Source: Nicotiana tabacum (Eukaryota; Streptophyta; Magnoliopsida; Solanales; Solanaceae). From it: DNA of 64,000 bases. Positions 11,320-23,740 of the stretch are shown one piece after another (position 1 is the first letter of the stretch; every line of letters begins with the position of its first letter). The stretch is taken from NCBI RefSeq assembly GCF_000715075.1, contig NC_134089.1:65888697-65952696 (forward strand), given 5' to 3'. The translations under genes were made by a program, and so were the position numbers. A model generated the notes under the pieces. The model worked only from the letters and a program-made list of their open reading frames with translations. It ran no database searches and was not told the origin of the DNA.

Positions 11320-13845
11320 CTATGTATTATCTCTAACAAATCTCATAAATCCTTCAAGGTTCGGAGGAGGTTGCGTTGGTGGTGGTGGAAAAGAAGCTTG
11401 TTCATCACCACTTCCGGGCGAAGCCGAATCCTCCGCAAGTTCCGCTATCATTTCTTCATAAGCTTCATCTATCGCCGGTTGTGCTTCTGCAATTCCAAAG
11501 TTTCTTCTTTCCGAGCGGATCCAATCTCTAAACAATACTGATTTTTCCAAGCTATCCCTCATAGACGCTCTATGATCACCTATTTGCAGTCTTGCTTGAC
11601 TGAAAGTGCTCTCTGATGCAACAGTTGAAGCTTGAATTGATAAAATATCCCGAGCCATCCTTGCAAGAACAGGAAAATGTTTTTCCCTTGCCTTCCACCA
11701 TTCCAAAAGATCAAAAGAGCCGTCTGGATTCTCCTTTTCAAGTCCCTGAGACAAATAAACTTGAAGCTCATTTAGATGTGAAGTTTCATCATAATTTTCA
11801 CCTTGAGACCCCATGAACTCCGTCCAAGATTTAAGAGCTTTTAAGCCCGCAACTCTTTTAGAGGATTGTGAGCTAGACGAAGTAGGGGTTGGAATAGTTG
11901 GCCTAGCATGCTCTAAGGCAAGTTGATAAGCATTATAAACTGTTTGGGCGTTAATCTTAATTGAAGCTTTTGCATCTGCAAGTGTCGCAATTTCCTCATT
12001 TTAAAAATCTAAAGCCTTATAAATATTTGAATACCAAAAATGAGGACCTCCCAATTTCATTGTAGGATTTAGCATTGCAGCAAGACCATAAATAGGAGGG
12101 ATAGGAAAAAAATATTTTTTAAACTTTTGTTTCATTTCATTTATAGCAAGTTCATAAATATCCCCACCCTCACTAAATTCAACAAACAAATCAGAAAGTG
12201 CTGCAATATAAACTAAACAGTTTGAAATAGTAGGATAATATTGCCTAGAAAATGCATTTGTTGCAATTTGAAAATGTTCTAAAAAATCTAAAAGAATTTT
12301 AACATTAGTCCAATCTTGAGTGGTAAGCATTTCATCATCATCTTCACCACCTACCCGAGAATTAAACGTTGCATTAATTGGGTTTCTATATTCATATGCT
12401 ACTACTAAACTTTCGTACATACAATTCCATCTAGTCAGGCAAGGTTTAGGAACCTTTCTTTCTCTAAGGCCATATTCATCACATTTTTTAAAATACTCTC
12501 TAAGTCTACTTCTACGGTTTGAATAAAAAAGCCAATTAAGAGCCATTCTAACCTTTTCAATTTCTATGTTTAATATTCGCATACCATCACCGACAATTAA
12601 ATGATAAATATGACAAATACATCTAACATGGAAAATATTAGTAAATGCAGGATTTAGTGTTGTTGTAAGCATGCCTATAGCACTGGTGTTACTAGAAGCA
12701 TTATCCATTGAAATTGCCATTATTTTATCGCTAAAGCAAAAATATCTACAAATATCTGCAACAGTGTTAGCTATAAATTTACCTGTGTGACGCGAATTAA
12801 TTATTCTATATGCAATTATGCGTTTTTGCATTATCCATTCCTCATCTATCCAATGACTTGTAACAGTTAGGTAATCACAATCATTACCACTTCTACCAAT
12901 ATCAGTAGTAATAGAAATCCGATTAGGTATATGAGTAAATAAATAACGCAAATATTGTTCATATTCATGTTTGAATTTATAAATATCACTCTTAACTGTT
13001 GCGCGAGGCCAACCTTTATAAGTAGGATTAAACACTCTTCTAATATAATGAACCCAATTAGGATTAGAAGCAAAAGTATAAGGTAAGCACATAACAGTAA
13101 TCATCTTTGCTAATTCTTCACGATCTCTATTTGGATCGTAATATAAAATACCTCCAGTGACAGTGTTAATTCCTGGTTGAACTAGATTTGAACCTGTACT
13201 AGGGTTAATCGCAGAATCTACACTTGTCCCCTCTAGATGCGCTTTCATTTGAAAAAATCTAGCCTTATCTCTAAGGTGTGTTTTTATGTGCCTAGTCAAA
13301 CTACCTGTGCCGCTACGGTCTCCTACATATTTATGCGACATTAATTTCCCACAAGTTTTACACTTAGCCTTATTTTTTTCTCTTACTTGAGTAAAAAAAT
13401 TCCAAACTAATGATGTTTCTAAGCGTTTAGCAGGTTCTCTATTAAAAGTAGGAGTTTCTACAGGTGGGTCGACCGGTGCATCACTTGGGTTATTAAGAGG
13501 ACTAGTAGGTGTATCATCTAAATCCGGTGCTTGAGTTTCATCATCATCCTCATTTTCCTCATTATTTTCTAAGATGGTTTCATTAGGATAAAGAGTATTC
13601 ATAATTTCATCATCTAATCTATCACCTGGTGCAACATTATGATAAAATTCACTATCGGTAAATTGAAAACAAGGGTGATCACTATCAAGAATTACGGAAG
13701 GAGGAGGACGTCTAGGTTGGCGACTACTTTCAACTTGCTTATCTTTTCTAGGTCGGGGAGCCGGGGGAAGGGTAGTTGGTTGGCCACTACTTTCACCGGT
13801 TTTATCTTTTCCTTTACCAAACATTTTTTTCAAAGTAAATGCCAT
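11320..13845 (-). pseudogene. hAT transposase (BED zinc finger, RICESLEEPER-like), one stop codon
   Basis: The open frame runs from the ATG at 13845 (MAFTLKKMFGKGKDK) to 11320, about 840 codons. It is continuous except for a TAA at 12001-12003; the stretches above and below are in the same frame. An earlier in-frame ATG at 13878 adds 11 residues; I prefer 13845 because a basic Lys-rich stretch follows. A BED finger lies near residues 142-191 (CKTCGKLMSHK...HIKTH). The RNase H-like core shows TTDIGRS and SMDNASSN, holding two of the usual acidic residues. The C-terminal hAT dimerisation domain (PF05699) is at 11450-11750 (WWKAREKHFPVL, STVASESTFS). It would cut and paste the element in the nucleus. 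The stop removes the dimerisation domain, so this copy should be inactive unless read through. Confidence 0.9.
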
Positions 13846-14257
13846 ATTAATTATAATTATGCAAACTAAACCACACAAAAATATATTCTAAAAACGTAAG
13901 AGTTGAAACGAGTTTACCGGATTGCCGAACAACTTCTTGAAAATTGAAAATCGTTGAACACTTGAAAACTTCAATTCAACAACTTCACAATTTTTCACGA
14001 AATTTCAACAATAAATTAAGTAATTGTAGTAGAGATATTGAGAGATATTGATGAATTGGTGAATAAAAATGAAAGAATGAGGGGGTATTTATAGTTGAGA
14101 AATGGGGAAAAGTGTAATTATATAAAGTTTGGGGTTAAAATAAAGTTTGGGGGCCAAATGGCCATTTTTTTAACTTAAAAAACGGTCATATTTTCAGCCC
14201 AAACGGCTAGATTTTAAATATGGCCGTTGGAGATTTTTTTTTTTTTTTGAAAAATAG
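13846..14257. other. hAT 5' untranslated region
   Basis: This AT-rich stretch contains the likely transposase promoter on the minus strand (TATAAATACCCCC near 14080-14092). No ORF is supported. Confidence 0.4.
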
Positions 14258-14460
14258 CCGTTGGGCCCGCCAGGCCCGCCAGGACCGGCCCAGGCCCGCC
14301 TGCCGGTCCCGGGCTAAACGGTCCCGGGCTCGTGGGCTCACCCATGGAGACCAGCCCGTGACGGGCTCAGGAGGCCCACCAAGACCGGCCCACCCAAGAC
14401 CGGCCCACCAGGCCCGTTAGGACCGCGGGCCCGGTCCGGTCTGGTTCAGGCCCGGCCCAC
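14258..14460. repeat. hAT subterminal CG-rich word array, right
   Basis: Many GGCCCGCC, CCCGGGC and GACCGGCCC words sit just inside the right terminus, preceded by a T run at 14235-14248. They mirror the left array. Confidence 0.7.
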
Positions 14461-14472
14461 CGAGCAGCATTA

Positions 14473-14480
14473 TCGGTACG
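14473..14480. repeat. hAT target-site duplication, right copy
   Basis: TCGGTACG, identical to the copy at 10484-10491. Confidence 0.9.
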
Positions 14481-16418
14481 ACATCACCCTTTGTGTATTA
14501 ACTCTCAAATCATGGCACGGTATCACTCTTCGTGCATTATCGCTCATAATATCGGCACGACATCAGCCTTCATGCAATACACTAACTCAAAATATCATGC
14601 ACGACATCACCCTTTGTGCTTTACACTCTTCCTCACCCAAACAATAGAAACAATATGTCCCGGCAAGGGAATCAACAATATCAACAATAACGTCCCGACA
14701 AGGGAATCAACAATATCAACAATAACATCTCGGCAAGGGATCCAGCTATAACCAATCTTGTTTTCAACAATTACTTTACAAAAAATGAAACTCAACTTGT
14801 GCCAATTCTCAACAATAGTCAATTACCAAGAACCTTTATTAGCTTTGTCAACATTAATAATCATCAATTTGAGCATGATCAATAAATAATAGAGTCATAA
14901 CAATCATGATATAAGACTCATGGGAATGCTTGACACCAACTTATAGATACTCGTTACCACACCTATACATCGTACTCGATACTAACACATAGCAAATAGA
15001 CCACAACTAGTATTCCTTCAAGCTAAGGTTAGGCCAAACACTTACCTCGATTCCACGGACAAGATTAAGCCTCAACTACCGCATTAGCTCTCGGTTCCGC
15101 TTCTAATTCGCGTGTATCTAGTCACAATTTACTTAATACCATTAATAAATGCTAAATAAATCAATTCTAATGCATGAAAATAGATTTTCCATTATTTCCC
15201 CAAAAGGTCAAAAACTGACCCCGGGCCTGCTTGGTCAAAACCCGAGGTTTGAACCAAAACCCGATCAGCCATTCACTTATGAACTCAAATATGTAATTAG
15301 TTTTGAAACCGGACTTCAAATTGAGGTCCAAATCCCCAAAATTTGAAAATCCTAATTTCTACCCAAAAACACCCAATTTTCTATGAAAAACCCTAGATTT
15401 TGAAGTGAAATAATGTAAAAAGATGTTATAGATTGAATAAAATAAGTTAGAAATCGTTTACCTATGATTTGGGGAAGAACTCTCTTCAAGAAAATCGCCT
15501 ATGGGAGATTAGGGTTTGAAAATTTATAAAAATGAAGAAGAATCCCGTCAAAATCCCACTTAACAGGTCTCAGATGTCGCAATTGTGACCAGGGATTCGC
15601 AATTCCGAACCTTTCGTCGGGAATTTCCAGGGAACTTCGCATTTGCGAAGAAATCGTCACATTTGCGACTGCTGGGAATTACTGAAGGCTTTGCATTTGC
15701 GAAGAAATTCTCACAAATGCGAGCAAGGCTGACCAGGGCATATTTCGCAATTGCGATCAGCACCTCACAATTACCACACTGACAGACTTTGCAATTGTGA
15801 TGCACTCAAGTCTAAAAACATCATACGGACTTGCTCGTGCGATCAAATCATCAAATAACATCAACAACTATGAATTTAACCTCAAATTCATGAAATTCCT
15901 TCAGAACATTGAAATTTACATTCTCTCAACTAAAGGTCTGATTTATACCAAACCAACTTCGATTCTTACCAAATTTCACAAATTCGACTTAATTATTATT
16001 TTAAACCTGTATCAGGCTCCGAACCAAGATACGGGCTCGATACCATCAAGAACACGCATCATTTCACTTCTAAAAGCCTTTATATTTTCCAGCAAATAAT
16101 TTTCTGTAAAATTCTTTTTCTTGGGCTAGGGACCTCGGAATTCGATTCCATGCATACGCTCAAGTCCCATATTTTATTACAGATCTTACGGAATAGTCAT
16201 ATCATGGGTCCGGGTCTTTTTACCAAGAATGTTGACCAAAGTCAACTTTAATCAATTTTAAAGGCCAAATTCATTATCTTTCTTAAATTTCACATAAAAG
16301 CTTTCCGAAAATGTGCCCGGACTTCACACGCAAATTGAGCTGAGAAAAAAAAGGTTTTCTAGACCTCGGAATACAATTTTGACTTATAAAACAAGAGATG
16401 ACCTTTAGGGTCATCACA
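14481..16418 (-). repeat. 3' LTR of the Tekay-like element, proximal segment
   Basis: The segment ends at 16418 with GGGTCATCACA (element-sense TGTGATGACCC), directly followed by a polypurine tract. Together with 9666-10483 it makes a 2.75-kb LTR, homologous to the solo LTR at 40517-43377. It carries hairpin units at 14481-14620 and a GCAAATGCG/GCAATTGCG word array at 15565-15805. Confidence 0.85.
15565..15805. repeat. Palindromic word array (GCAAATGCG type) in LTR
   Basis: Words such as TTCGCATTTGCGAAG, TCGCAATTGCGA and CACAAATGCGAG recur seven or more times. In element sense the array begins about 610 bp from the LTR start. Confidence 0.75.
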
Positions 16419-16430
16419 TTCTCCGCCTCT
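16419..16430 (-). other. Polypurine tract
   Basis: The minus strand reads AGAGGCGGAGAA immediately before the LTR start. This is the second-strand priming site in element orientation. Confidence 0.7.
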
Positions 16431-16470
16431 AAAATAATCGTTCATCCTCGAACGGACATAGAAAAGTACC

Positions 16471-19400
16471 TCAGTCGGTGAAAAGATGAGGATAACGGCT
16501 CCGCACATTAGACACGGACTCCCAGGTTGCTAGCTCAACAGGCTGACCTCTCCACTGCACACGAACTGAAGGGAAATTCTTCGATCTCAACTGACGAGCC
16601 TGCCGATCTAGAATAGCTACCGGCTCCTCCTCATAGGTCAAGTCCTTATCCAACTGGACAGTGCTAAAGTCTAACACGTGAGATTGATCGCTGTGATACT
16701 TCCAAAGCATGGACACATGAAACATGGGGTGCACAACTTATAAACTTGGTGGCAACACAAGTCTGTAAGCCACCTCTCCCACTCGATCAAGAATCTCAAA
16801 AGGACCAATGAACCTAGGTCTTAGCTTGCCCTTCTTCCCAAATCTCATCACGGTCTTTATGGGCGACACCCGAAGCAACACTCGCTCTCCGACCATGAAT
16901 GCCACATCATAAACCTTGCGGTCGGCGTAACTCTTTTGTCTGGACTGAGCTGTATGAAGCCTATCCTGAATGATCTTAGTCTTATCCAAGGCATCATGTA
17001 CTAAATCTGTACCCAACAACCAAGCCTCTCCCGGCTCGAACCATCCAACTGGCGATCGACACCGCCTACCATATAATTCCTCATAGGGGGCCATCTGGAT
17101 GCTCGACTAGTAATTATTGTTGTAGGCAAACTCTACTAATGGAAAGAACTGATCCCATGAACCTCCAAAGTCAATAACACATGCTCGGAGCATATCCTCC
17201 AAAATCTGAATAGTACGCTTAGACTGTCCGTCCGTCTGAGGATGAAATGCTATGCTCAACTCGACCCGAGTACCCAACTAATGCCAAACTGCCCTCCAAA
17301 AATGTGAGGTAAACTGCGTACCTTGATCAGAAATAATAGACACAGGAACACCATGAAGACAGACAATCTCCCGGATATAAATCTCTACCAACCGATCAGA
17401 AGAATATGAAACTGCCACATAAATAAAATGCACTGACTTAGTCAGCCTATCCATAATAACCCACACTGTGTCGAACTTCCTCTGTTCTATGGGAGTCCAA
17501 CAACGAAGTCCATAGTGATACGCTCCCACTTCCACTCAGGAATCTCAATCTTCTAGAACAAGCCACCACGTCTCTGATGCTCGTACTTTACCTACTAACA
17601 ATTCAAACACCGAGCTATATACGCAACAATATCTTTCTTCATCATCCTCCACTAATAATGCTGCTGCAAGTACTGATACATCTTAGCGGCGCCCGAATGA
17701 ATAGAATACCGGGAACTATGGGCCTCCTCTAGAATCAACTCACAAAGTCCATCCATATTAGGCATACAAATTTGACCCTGTATCCTCAAAACTCCATCAT
17801 CTCCAACTGCAACCTGCTTGGCACCTCCGTGCCGCATTATGTCCCTAACGACAAGCAAATGAGGATCATCATACTACCATTTTGGGATATTCTCAAATAA
17901 TGAAGAACAAGTGACTGTGCAAGCTAGCATACATCAAAAGTAAGCGATCTCTCACCAACCAGAATATACTCAAGACTGCCAGTGCTGGTTGACTTCCTAC
18001 TCAAAGCATCAACCACTACATTGGCCTTCTCCAGATGATAAAAGGTGGTGATATAATAGACTTTCAATAGCTCCAACCACCTTCTCTGCCTCAAATTGAG
18101 CTTCTTCTGCTTGAACAAATATGCAAACTCTTGTGATTTGTGAACACCTCACACGACACGCCATATAAATAATGCCTCTAAATCTTTAGCACATGAACAA
18201 TGGTTGCTAGCTCCAAATCATGAATTGGATAATTCTTCTCATGGATCTTCAATAGTCGCGAAGTATATGCAATAGCCTTGCCATTCTGCATCAATACTGC
18301 ACCACGTCCAATACGAGATGCATCACAATACACGATATATGGCCCTAAACTTGTAGGCAATACCAATACCGGTGTCGTAGTCAGAGCTGTTTTGAGCTTC
18401 TGAAAGCTCACCTCACACTCGTCCGACCACCTGAACTAGGCACCCTTCTGGGTCAACCTGGTCATCGGGGATGCAATAGATGAAAACCCCTTCACAAACC
18501 GACAATAATAGCCCGCCAAACCCAAGAAACTTCAGATCTCTATGGCTGATGTGGCTCTAGGCCAGTCCTTGACTGCCACAATCTTCTTAGGATCCACTTG
18601 AATACCCTCTGCTGATACAACATGACCCAAGAATGCAACTGAACTCAACCAAAACTCATATTTCAAAAACTTAGCATATAACTGACTATCCCTCAAAGTC
18701 TGGAGAACGACTCAAAGATACTGCTCATGTTCCTCCCGGCTGCAGGAATAGATCAAAATATCATCAATGAAGACAATCACAAAGGAATCCAAATAAGGCT
18801 TGAACACTCGGTTCATCAAATTCATGAAAGTTGTTGGGGCATTTGTCAACCCAAATGACATCACTAAGAACTTATAATGCCCGTACCGAGTGCGAAAAGC
18901 TGTCTTAGGGACCTCGGATGCCCTAATCCTCAACTGATGGTAGCCAGATCTTCAAATCAATCTTCGAAAACACTTTGGCACCCTGAAGCTGATCAAACAA
19001 ATCATCAATCCTCGGCAATGGATACTTATTCTTGATTCTGACCTTATTCAACTACTGATAGTCTATGCACATCCTCATCAATCCATCCTTCTTCTTAACA
19101 AACAATACCGGCGCACCCCAAGACGAGACACTAGGTCTAATAAAGCCTTTATCAAGCAGGTCTTACAACTGTTCTTTCAATTCTTTCAACTCTAGCGGGG
19201 CCATATGGTATGGCGATATAGAAATGGGCTGAGTGCCCGGAGCCAAATCAATGCAAAAGTCAATATCCCTATCGGGTGGCATTCCCGACAGGTCTGAAGG
19301 AAATACCTCTAGAAACTCACGAACAACGGGCACAGAGTCCATAGAAGGAACCTCAACACTAGAATCACGAACATACACCAAATAAGCCAAGCACCCTTTT

Positions 19401-19800
19401 TCAACCATACGCCAAGCTTTTATATTAGAAACAACCCTACTAACAGAATGACTGGGAGTCACTCTCCACTCCAATCGAGGGAAACCCGACAAGGCTAAGG
19501 TCACAGTCTTGGCGTGATAGTCCAATACAACATGATAAGGGGATAACCAGTCCATCCCTAAAATGACATTGAAGTCTACCATATCGAGAAGTAGGAGATC
19601 TACATGGGTCTTAAGAACCGAAATAATAACCACACACGAGCAGTAGACTCGATTTACAACAATAGAATGACCCACCGTTGTAGACACATATACAGGTGCA
19701 CTCAAAGAATCACAAGGCACAACTAGATAAGGGGCAAAATAAGATGACACATAGGAATATGTAGACCCCAGATCAAATAGAATTGAGGCATCTCTACTGC
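16471..19800 (-). pseudogene. Chromovirus pol: protease, RT, RNase H, integrase, chromodomain
   Basis: In element order the domains are as follows. Protease: FDLGSTYSY near 19770, then GMDWL near 19540. Reverse transcriptase: [11 protein letters not shown] near 18850 and catalytic FIDDILIYS near 18760. RNase [12 protein letters not shown] near 18320 and LSRKS near 18000. H2C2 zinc-binding and integrase: WVIMDRLTKSVHF near 17450, SDQGTQF near 17310, MAPYEELYGRRCRSPVGW near 17040-17094. The tail carries FHVSMLWKYH and a chromodomain-like VQWRGQPVELATWES near 16540. These steps copy the RNA and insert the cDNA; the chromodomain targets heterochromatin (family knowledge). The frame is broken by numerous stops and shifts, for example at 19163, 18712, 18178, 17278 and 16738. 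Confidence 0.85.
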
Positions 19801-20089
19801 AAACTAAAACATACCTGTGATAACTGCATCAGAGGCCTCGTCCTCAGGTCTGGCTTGGATAGAATAACATCGGGGCTGGGCACCACCACTCTGAACTACA
19901 TCCCGAGGATGGCCTCCTGCTGGCTGGCCTCCACCTTTAGCTGCCTGACCTCCACCTCTAATGGCCTGACCTCTACCTCTAACAACCTGACCTTCACCTA
20001 TAACACCTCGACCCCTACCTCTATCTGGCTACGCGGGCAGTGGAACACTCCATTCCTGAACCATGGCACGAGAACCCTAATGCTGAGAA

Positions 20090-20998
20090 CTGCTTGATGC
20101 TCGAGGGAAAAATCTAGCAATATGCCTCATATCGCCACAAGTGTAACAAACCCTCTGCTGCTGGGACTACTGACCCTGATGGCCTGAGTAACCACCCTGA
20201 AAACTCTGGAGCGGCGGTGCACTGATAGGAGATGGTGGTGCACTATAGGGAAATTGATCAGAATACTGCATATGAGAACCACAGCCACCTGGAGCACCGT
20301 GAGAAGCTTGAAGTGCTGAATGAAATAGCCTGGAAGGATGGCCCTTACCAAAAGAATCCCTGCCTCCAGACAAGGCACCATTAAACCTGCCAAAATAACG
20401 GGGCCTCTTATCAGACCCCTAACCACTCCCCTGTGATAGAACCATATCAACTCTCCTGGCCACATTGGCCGCATCTCGAAAAGAAATCTCGCTCCCTGTC
20501 TCCATAGCCATCAACAATTGAATTGGCTGAGCGAGTCCCTCAATAAACCTCTTCACCCTCCCTCTCTCTCAGTGGGAAGTATGATAAGAGCATGAAGGCC
20601 AAGGTAATGAATCTGGTCTTGTACTAAGTGACGGTCATAGACCCTTGCTGGAGGGGCTCAAACTGCCTCCGATAGTCTTCCCTCTAAGTGATAGGTAGAA
20701 ACTTCTCCAGAAATAGATGAGAGAATTGATCCCAAGTCAAAGCCTCTGACCTAGCTGGTCTAGCCAAACAATAATCCCTCCACCAAGTCTTGGTGCGAAA
20801 AGCAACAAAGTCGACCCCTTTGGTCTCGACTATCCCCATGTTCCGAAAAACCTTGTGACAGCTGTCCAAATAGTCTCGGGGATCCTCTGAAGATGTGCCA
20901 CCATAAGTAGTAGTGGAGAGCTTGGTGAACCTGTCCAACCTCCACAAAGCATCAACAAACATAGCTGCTCCATCACCGGTCTGAGCCACAACACCTAG
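20090..20998 (-). pseudogene. Chromovirus gag, C-terminal two-thirds, altered zinc knuckle
   Basis: The capsid region reads YGGTSSEDPRDYLDSCHK (about 20850-20905), FRTKTWWRDYCL and TWDQFSHLFLEKFLP (about 20695-20740). After a frame change a zinc knuckle appears near 20095-20155 as CYTCGDMRHIARFF. The last cysteine of the CCHC pattern is replaced by phenylalanine, so RNA binding would be impaired (inference). The N-terminus is lost at the boundary with the hAT remnant. Confidence 0.78.
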
Positions 20999-21350
20999 TA
21001 AGGTTGTATTGTGGTCCGGGCCCAAGCCTAAATGAGCCAAACGGGCCAGGCCAAACGGTCCCAATGGGTGGAACTAGCCCACTGTGGCCCTAAGCCCACA
21101 TGGTCCCGGGCTAAATAGGCCGGTCCTAAACGGGTTTTTTCGTTTCGGGCTATTTTTTTTAATTTTTTTATCTAAGGCAATTTTTTGTAAACTATATATG
21201 TATATACTAATATAAATTGCTTATATATAGCTATATATATATAGTATATATAGTATGTATAGTATGTATATATAATTATATATTGCCTTATATAATATAT
21301 AGCTTATATATATTATATATACTATATCTATATCTATAATATATATATCT

Positions 21351-21392
<42 letters not shown>

Positions 21393-21424
21393 TATATGTA
21401 TTAGAGATATATATATTGCCTTAT
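20999..21424. mobile_element. Truncated hAT end of the 10492-14472 family, with TA-rich interior
   Basis: TAAGGTTGTATT at 20999 aligns with the hAT terminus TAGTGCTGTATT. The CG-rich block 21014-21140, including AAGCCCACATGGTCC, matches 10640-10670 closely. A T run and TA-rich DNA with (AT)n at 21357-21388 follow. The element is cut by the LTR starting at 21425; no transposase remains. Confidence 0.7.
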
Positions 21425-22119
21425 TGTGATGACCCGACTGGTCGTCTCACGAGTTACCGCTCTGTTTCCCTCATTTCAGCTTCTTTATGCTTCGTTATCC
21501 ATGTTTTGTGGTATCGGGTTGATCGGATCGAGTCCGGAATAATTTTTGATAAGGTTTGAGGCATTTGGTCTCTTTTAAGAAGGTTTAAGTTGGAAAAGTC
21601 AACCAGATATTGACTTATGAGTTAGAGGGCTCGGATGTGAGTTCCGATGGTTCGGTTAGCTTCGAGAGGTGATTTATGACTTAGGAGTGTGATCGGAATA
21701 GGTTTTGGAGGTCCGGAGTAGAATTAGGCTTGAATTAGCGAAGTTGATATTTTGGCGATTTCCGGTTGATAGGTGAGATTATGATATAAGGGTCGGAATG
21801 GAATTTCGAAAGATGCAATAGCTTTGTTGTGTTGTTTGGGATGTGTGTGCAAAATTTCAGGTCATTCGGACGTAGTTTGGTTGGGTTTTTGATCGAAAGC
21901 GTAGTTCGGAAGATTTTAGAAACTTAGGCTCGAATCCGATGTGTTTTGGGTAATTTGATGTTATTTGAGGTGTTTTGATGATTGAAACAAGTTTGAATAA
22001 GGTTTTAGGATGTGTTGGTTCCTTTGGTTGAGGTCACGGGGGCCTCGGGTGAGTTTCAGGTGGTCATTCGGATCATTTTTGAAGTTTGAAAGATGCAGAA
22101 AACTGCCCAGCTGTTGCAG

Positions 22120-22450
22120 AGATTTATCTCTTCGCGTTCGTGAGTGGAGCTTCGCGTTCGCGTAGAAGGATTTGATGAAGGCTAGAATTTTGCCTTCGCA
22201 TTCGCAGAGGGTTGGGAAGTAAGTCAACGCGTTCGTGAGAGGGTTTTCGCAATCGCGTAGAGTAATTTGGGTATGAGGGGTTCGGGGTCATTTGTTCATC
22301 GCGTTCGTGTAGGGGTGAGCGCGTTCGCAAAGGTGTTGGAGGAAGAAGCATCGTGTTCGCGTTGAGTTTTACGCCTTCGCATAGAGGAAAAATTTGGTCA
22401 ACGCGAGCTTGTACTTCACGAATGCGAGGATTTGACCGCGTTCGTGAAGA
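22120..22450. repeat. Palindromic word array (GCGTTCGCG type) in LTR
   Basis: About ten words of the form TTCGCGTTCGCG or ACGCGTTCGTG, spaced 20-45 bp, begin about 700 bp into the LTR. Flanks align with those of the 61417 LTR, but the words there are GCGATCGCG. Confidence 0.8.
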
Positions 22451-23379
22451 AGGAAAGTCAGGCCTGGGCCGAATGTTTTAATTCGTTTCATCCACGATTT
22501 TGGGGCTCATTTCCTCCATAGTTGGTCATTTTGGGAGCTTTTTGAAGGAGATTGAAGAGGGATTCAAGGGGAAACATTTGGAGGTAAGAATTGTGGACTT
22601 AAAACTCGATTCTATTGTGAATTCCACCTAGAAAATCATGGAAACTTAAGCTAAAATGGAAGAACTAGGGCTTGGAATTTTTGGGCTTTTGATTGGGGAT
22701 TTGGAGGACCATTTGAGGTCGGATTTGAGAACCTTTGATATGTATGAACTCGTGGGGAGATAAGGAACCCGTTGATGTGAAAATTTCTGAGTTTCGAGAA
22801 GTGGGCCCGGGGCTCGGGTTTTGCTAATTTCGGGATTTTTGGTATTTTTCGATTGTTTTCGCTTGGGCTTTGTTCCCTTAGAATATTGTGATGTATTCAT
22901 TATGATTTTGGATAGATTCGACGCATGTGGAGGCCGATTCAAGGGGCAAAGGCGTCGCGAGTTAGAGATTTAGCTGGTTCGAGGTGAGTAATGATTGTAA
23001 ATGATGCTCTGAGGGTTTGAAACCCCAAATTGCACATCGTAGTGCTATATTGAGGTGAGACACATGCTTGGTGATGAGCATGGGGTCGTACACTATTGGG
23101 GATTGTGACTTGGTCCGTCCCGATTGATGATTTTACCGTGTATTTGACTGAAACTTATTTGCTATCATCATGATTTGGGATGATTGCCATATTTGGGCTT
23201 CGTGCCAACTATTTGAACCCTTCGAGGATTTTTATTACTATTTTCTCAATGTTTTGACTTATTACTTGGACTCAGTCATGTTATTTTCCATTATTTTACT
23301 ACTCAGCCATTTTTACTCAGTTTTGAGACTTAAATGATATTTTAAATGATGTTTTGGGCTGAGAAATACTGATTTACTA

Positions 23380-23740
23380 ATGCCCGAGGGGCTTGTGATG
23401 ATTTTCAAACTGAGTAAGGCCAAGGGCCTAGTTGTGAGGATACACTGACACTGATTTGAGGTCGATGGCCTGATATACATATACGCCACGAGGTGACTTG
23501 ATTGATATGAGGTCGAGGGCCTAAATTTGATGCCACGAGATGGCTTGATATTGCGCTTGGGCCGTAAGGGGCCCCTCCCGGAGTTTGTACACCCCCAGTG
23601 AGCGCAGGTATCCATTGTGATGTGAGATTGAGCCCGAGGGGCTGGTATTGTTCTGAGATTGAGCCGAGGGGATGGTACTGTTCTGAGATGTTACCCAAGG
23701 GGCGGATTTGTTGAAACTATGCCCGAGGGGCGAACCTTTA
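23380..23740. repeat. LTR minisatellite with GCCCGAGGGGC words
   Basis: Units of about 30 bp (GAGATTGAGCCCGAGGGGCT and variants) are repeated at 23625-23735, preceded by looser repeats of GAGGTCGAGGGCCT. The array begins about 1955 bp from the LTR start. Confidence 0.7.

Larger units (their letters stand above)
10492..14472 (-). mobile_element. hAT DNA transposon (3981 bp), full length with TSD
   Basis: The ends are TAGTGCTGTATT on the left and, read on the other strand, TAATGCTGCTCGG on the right: short imperfect terminal inverted repeats flanked by an exact 8-bp duplication. Both subterminal regions (10502-10705 and 14258-14460) are dense in CCCGGGC/GGGCCCG words. The transposase gene lies on the minus strand. 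Near-intact coding sequence and a perfect duplication indicate a recent insertion. It landed within a minisatellite of a Tekay-like LTR. Confidence 0.9.
9666..20998 (-). mobile_element. Ty3/gypsy chromovirus (Tekay/Del-like), 3' LTR to partial gag, interrupted by a hAT
   Basis: In element order on the minus strand: gag (20998 to about 20090), protease and pol (about 19800 to 16471), polypurine tract (16430-16419), then a 3' LTR (16418-14481 plus 10483-9666). A hAT transposon interrupts the LTR. The terminal chromodomain-like segment after integrase and the roughly 2.75-kb LTR place it with Tekay/Del-type chromoviruses (family knowledge). The 5' LTR, primer site and gag start are missing; a hAT remnant begins at 20999. 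Many stops and frameshifts are present. Confidence 0.85.

Noticed and set aside
22646..23698. Open frames antisense to the LTR at 21425
   Set aside because: Antisense to a non-coding LTR with repetitive SSHLV-type translations from tandem units.
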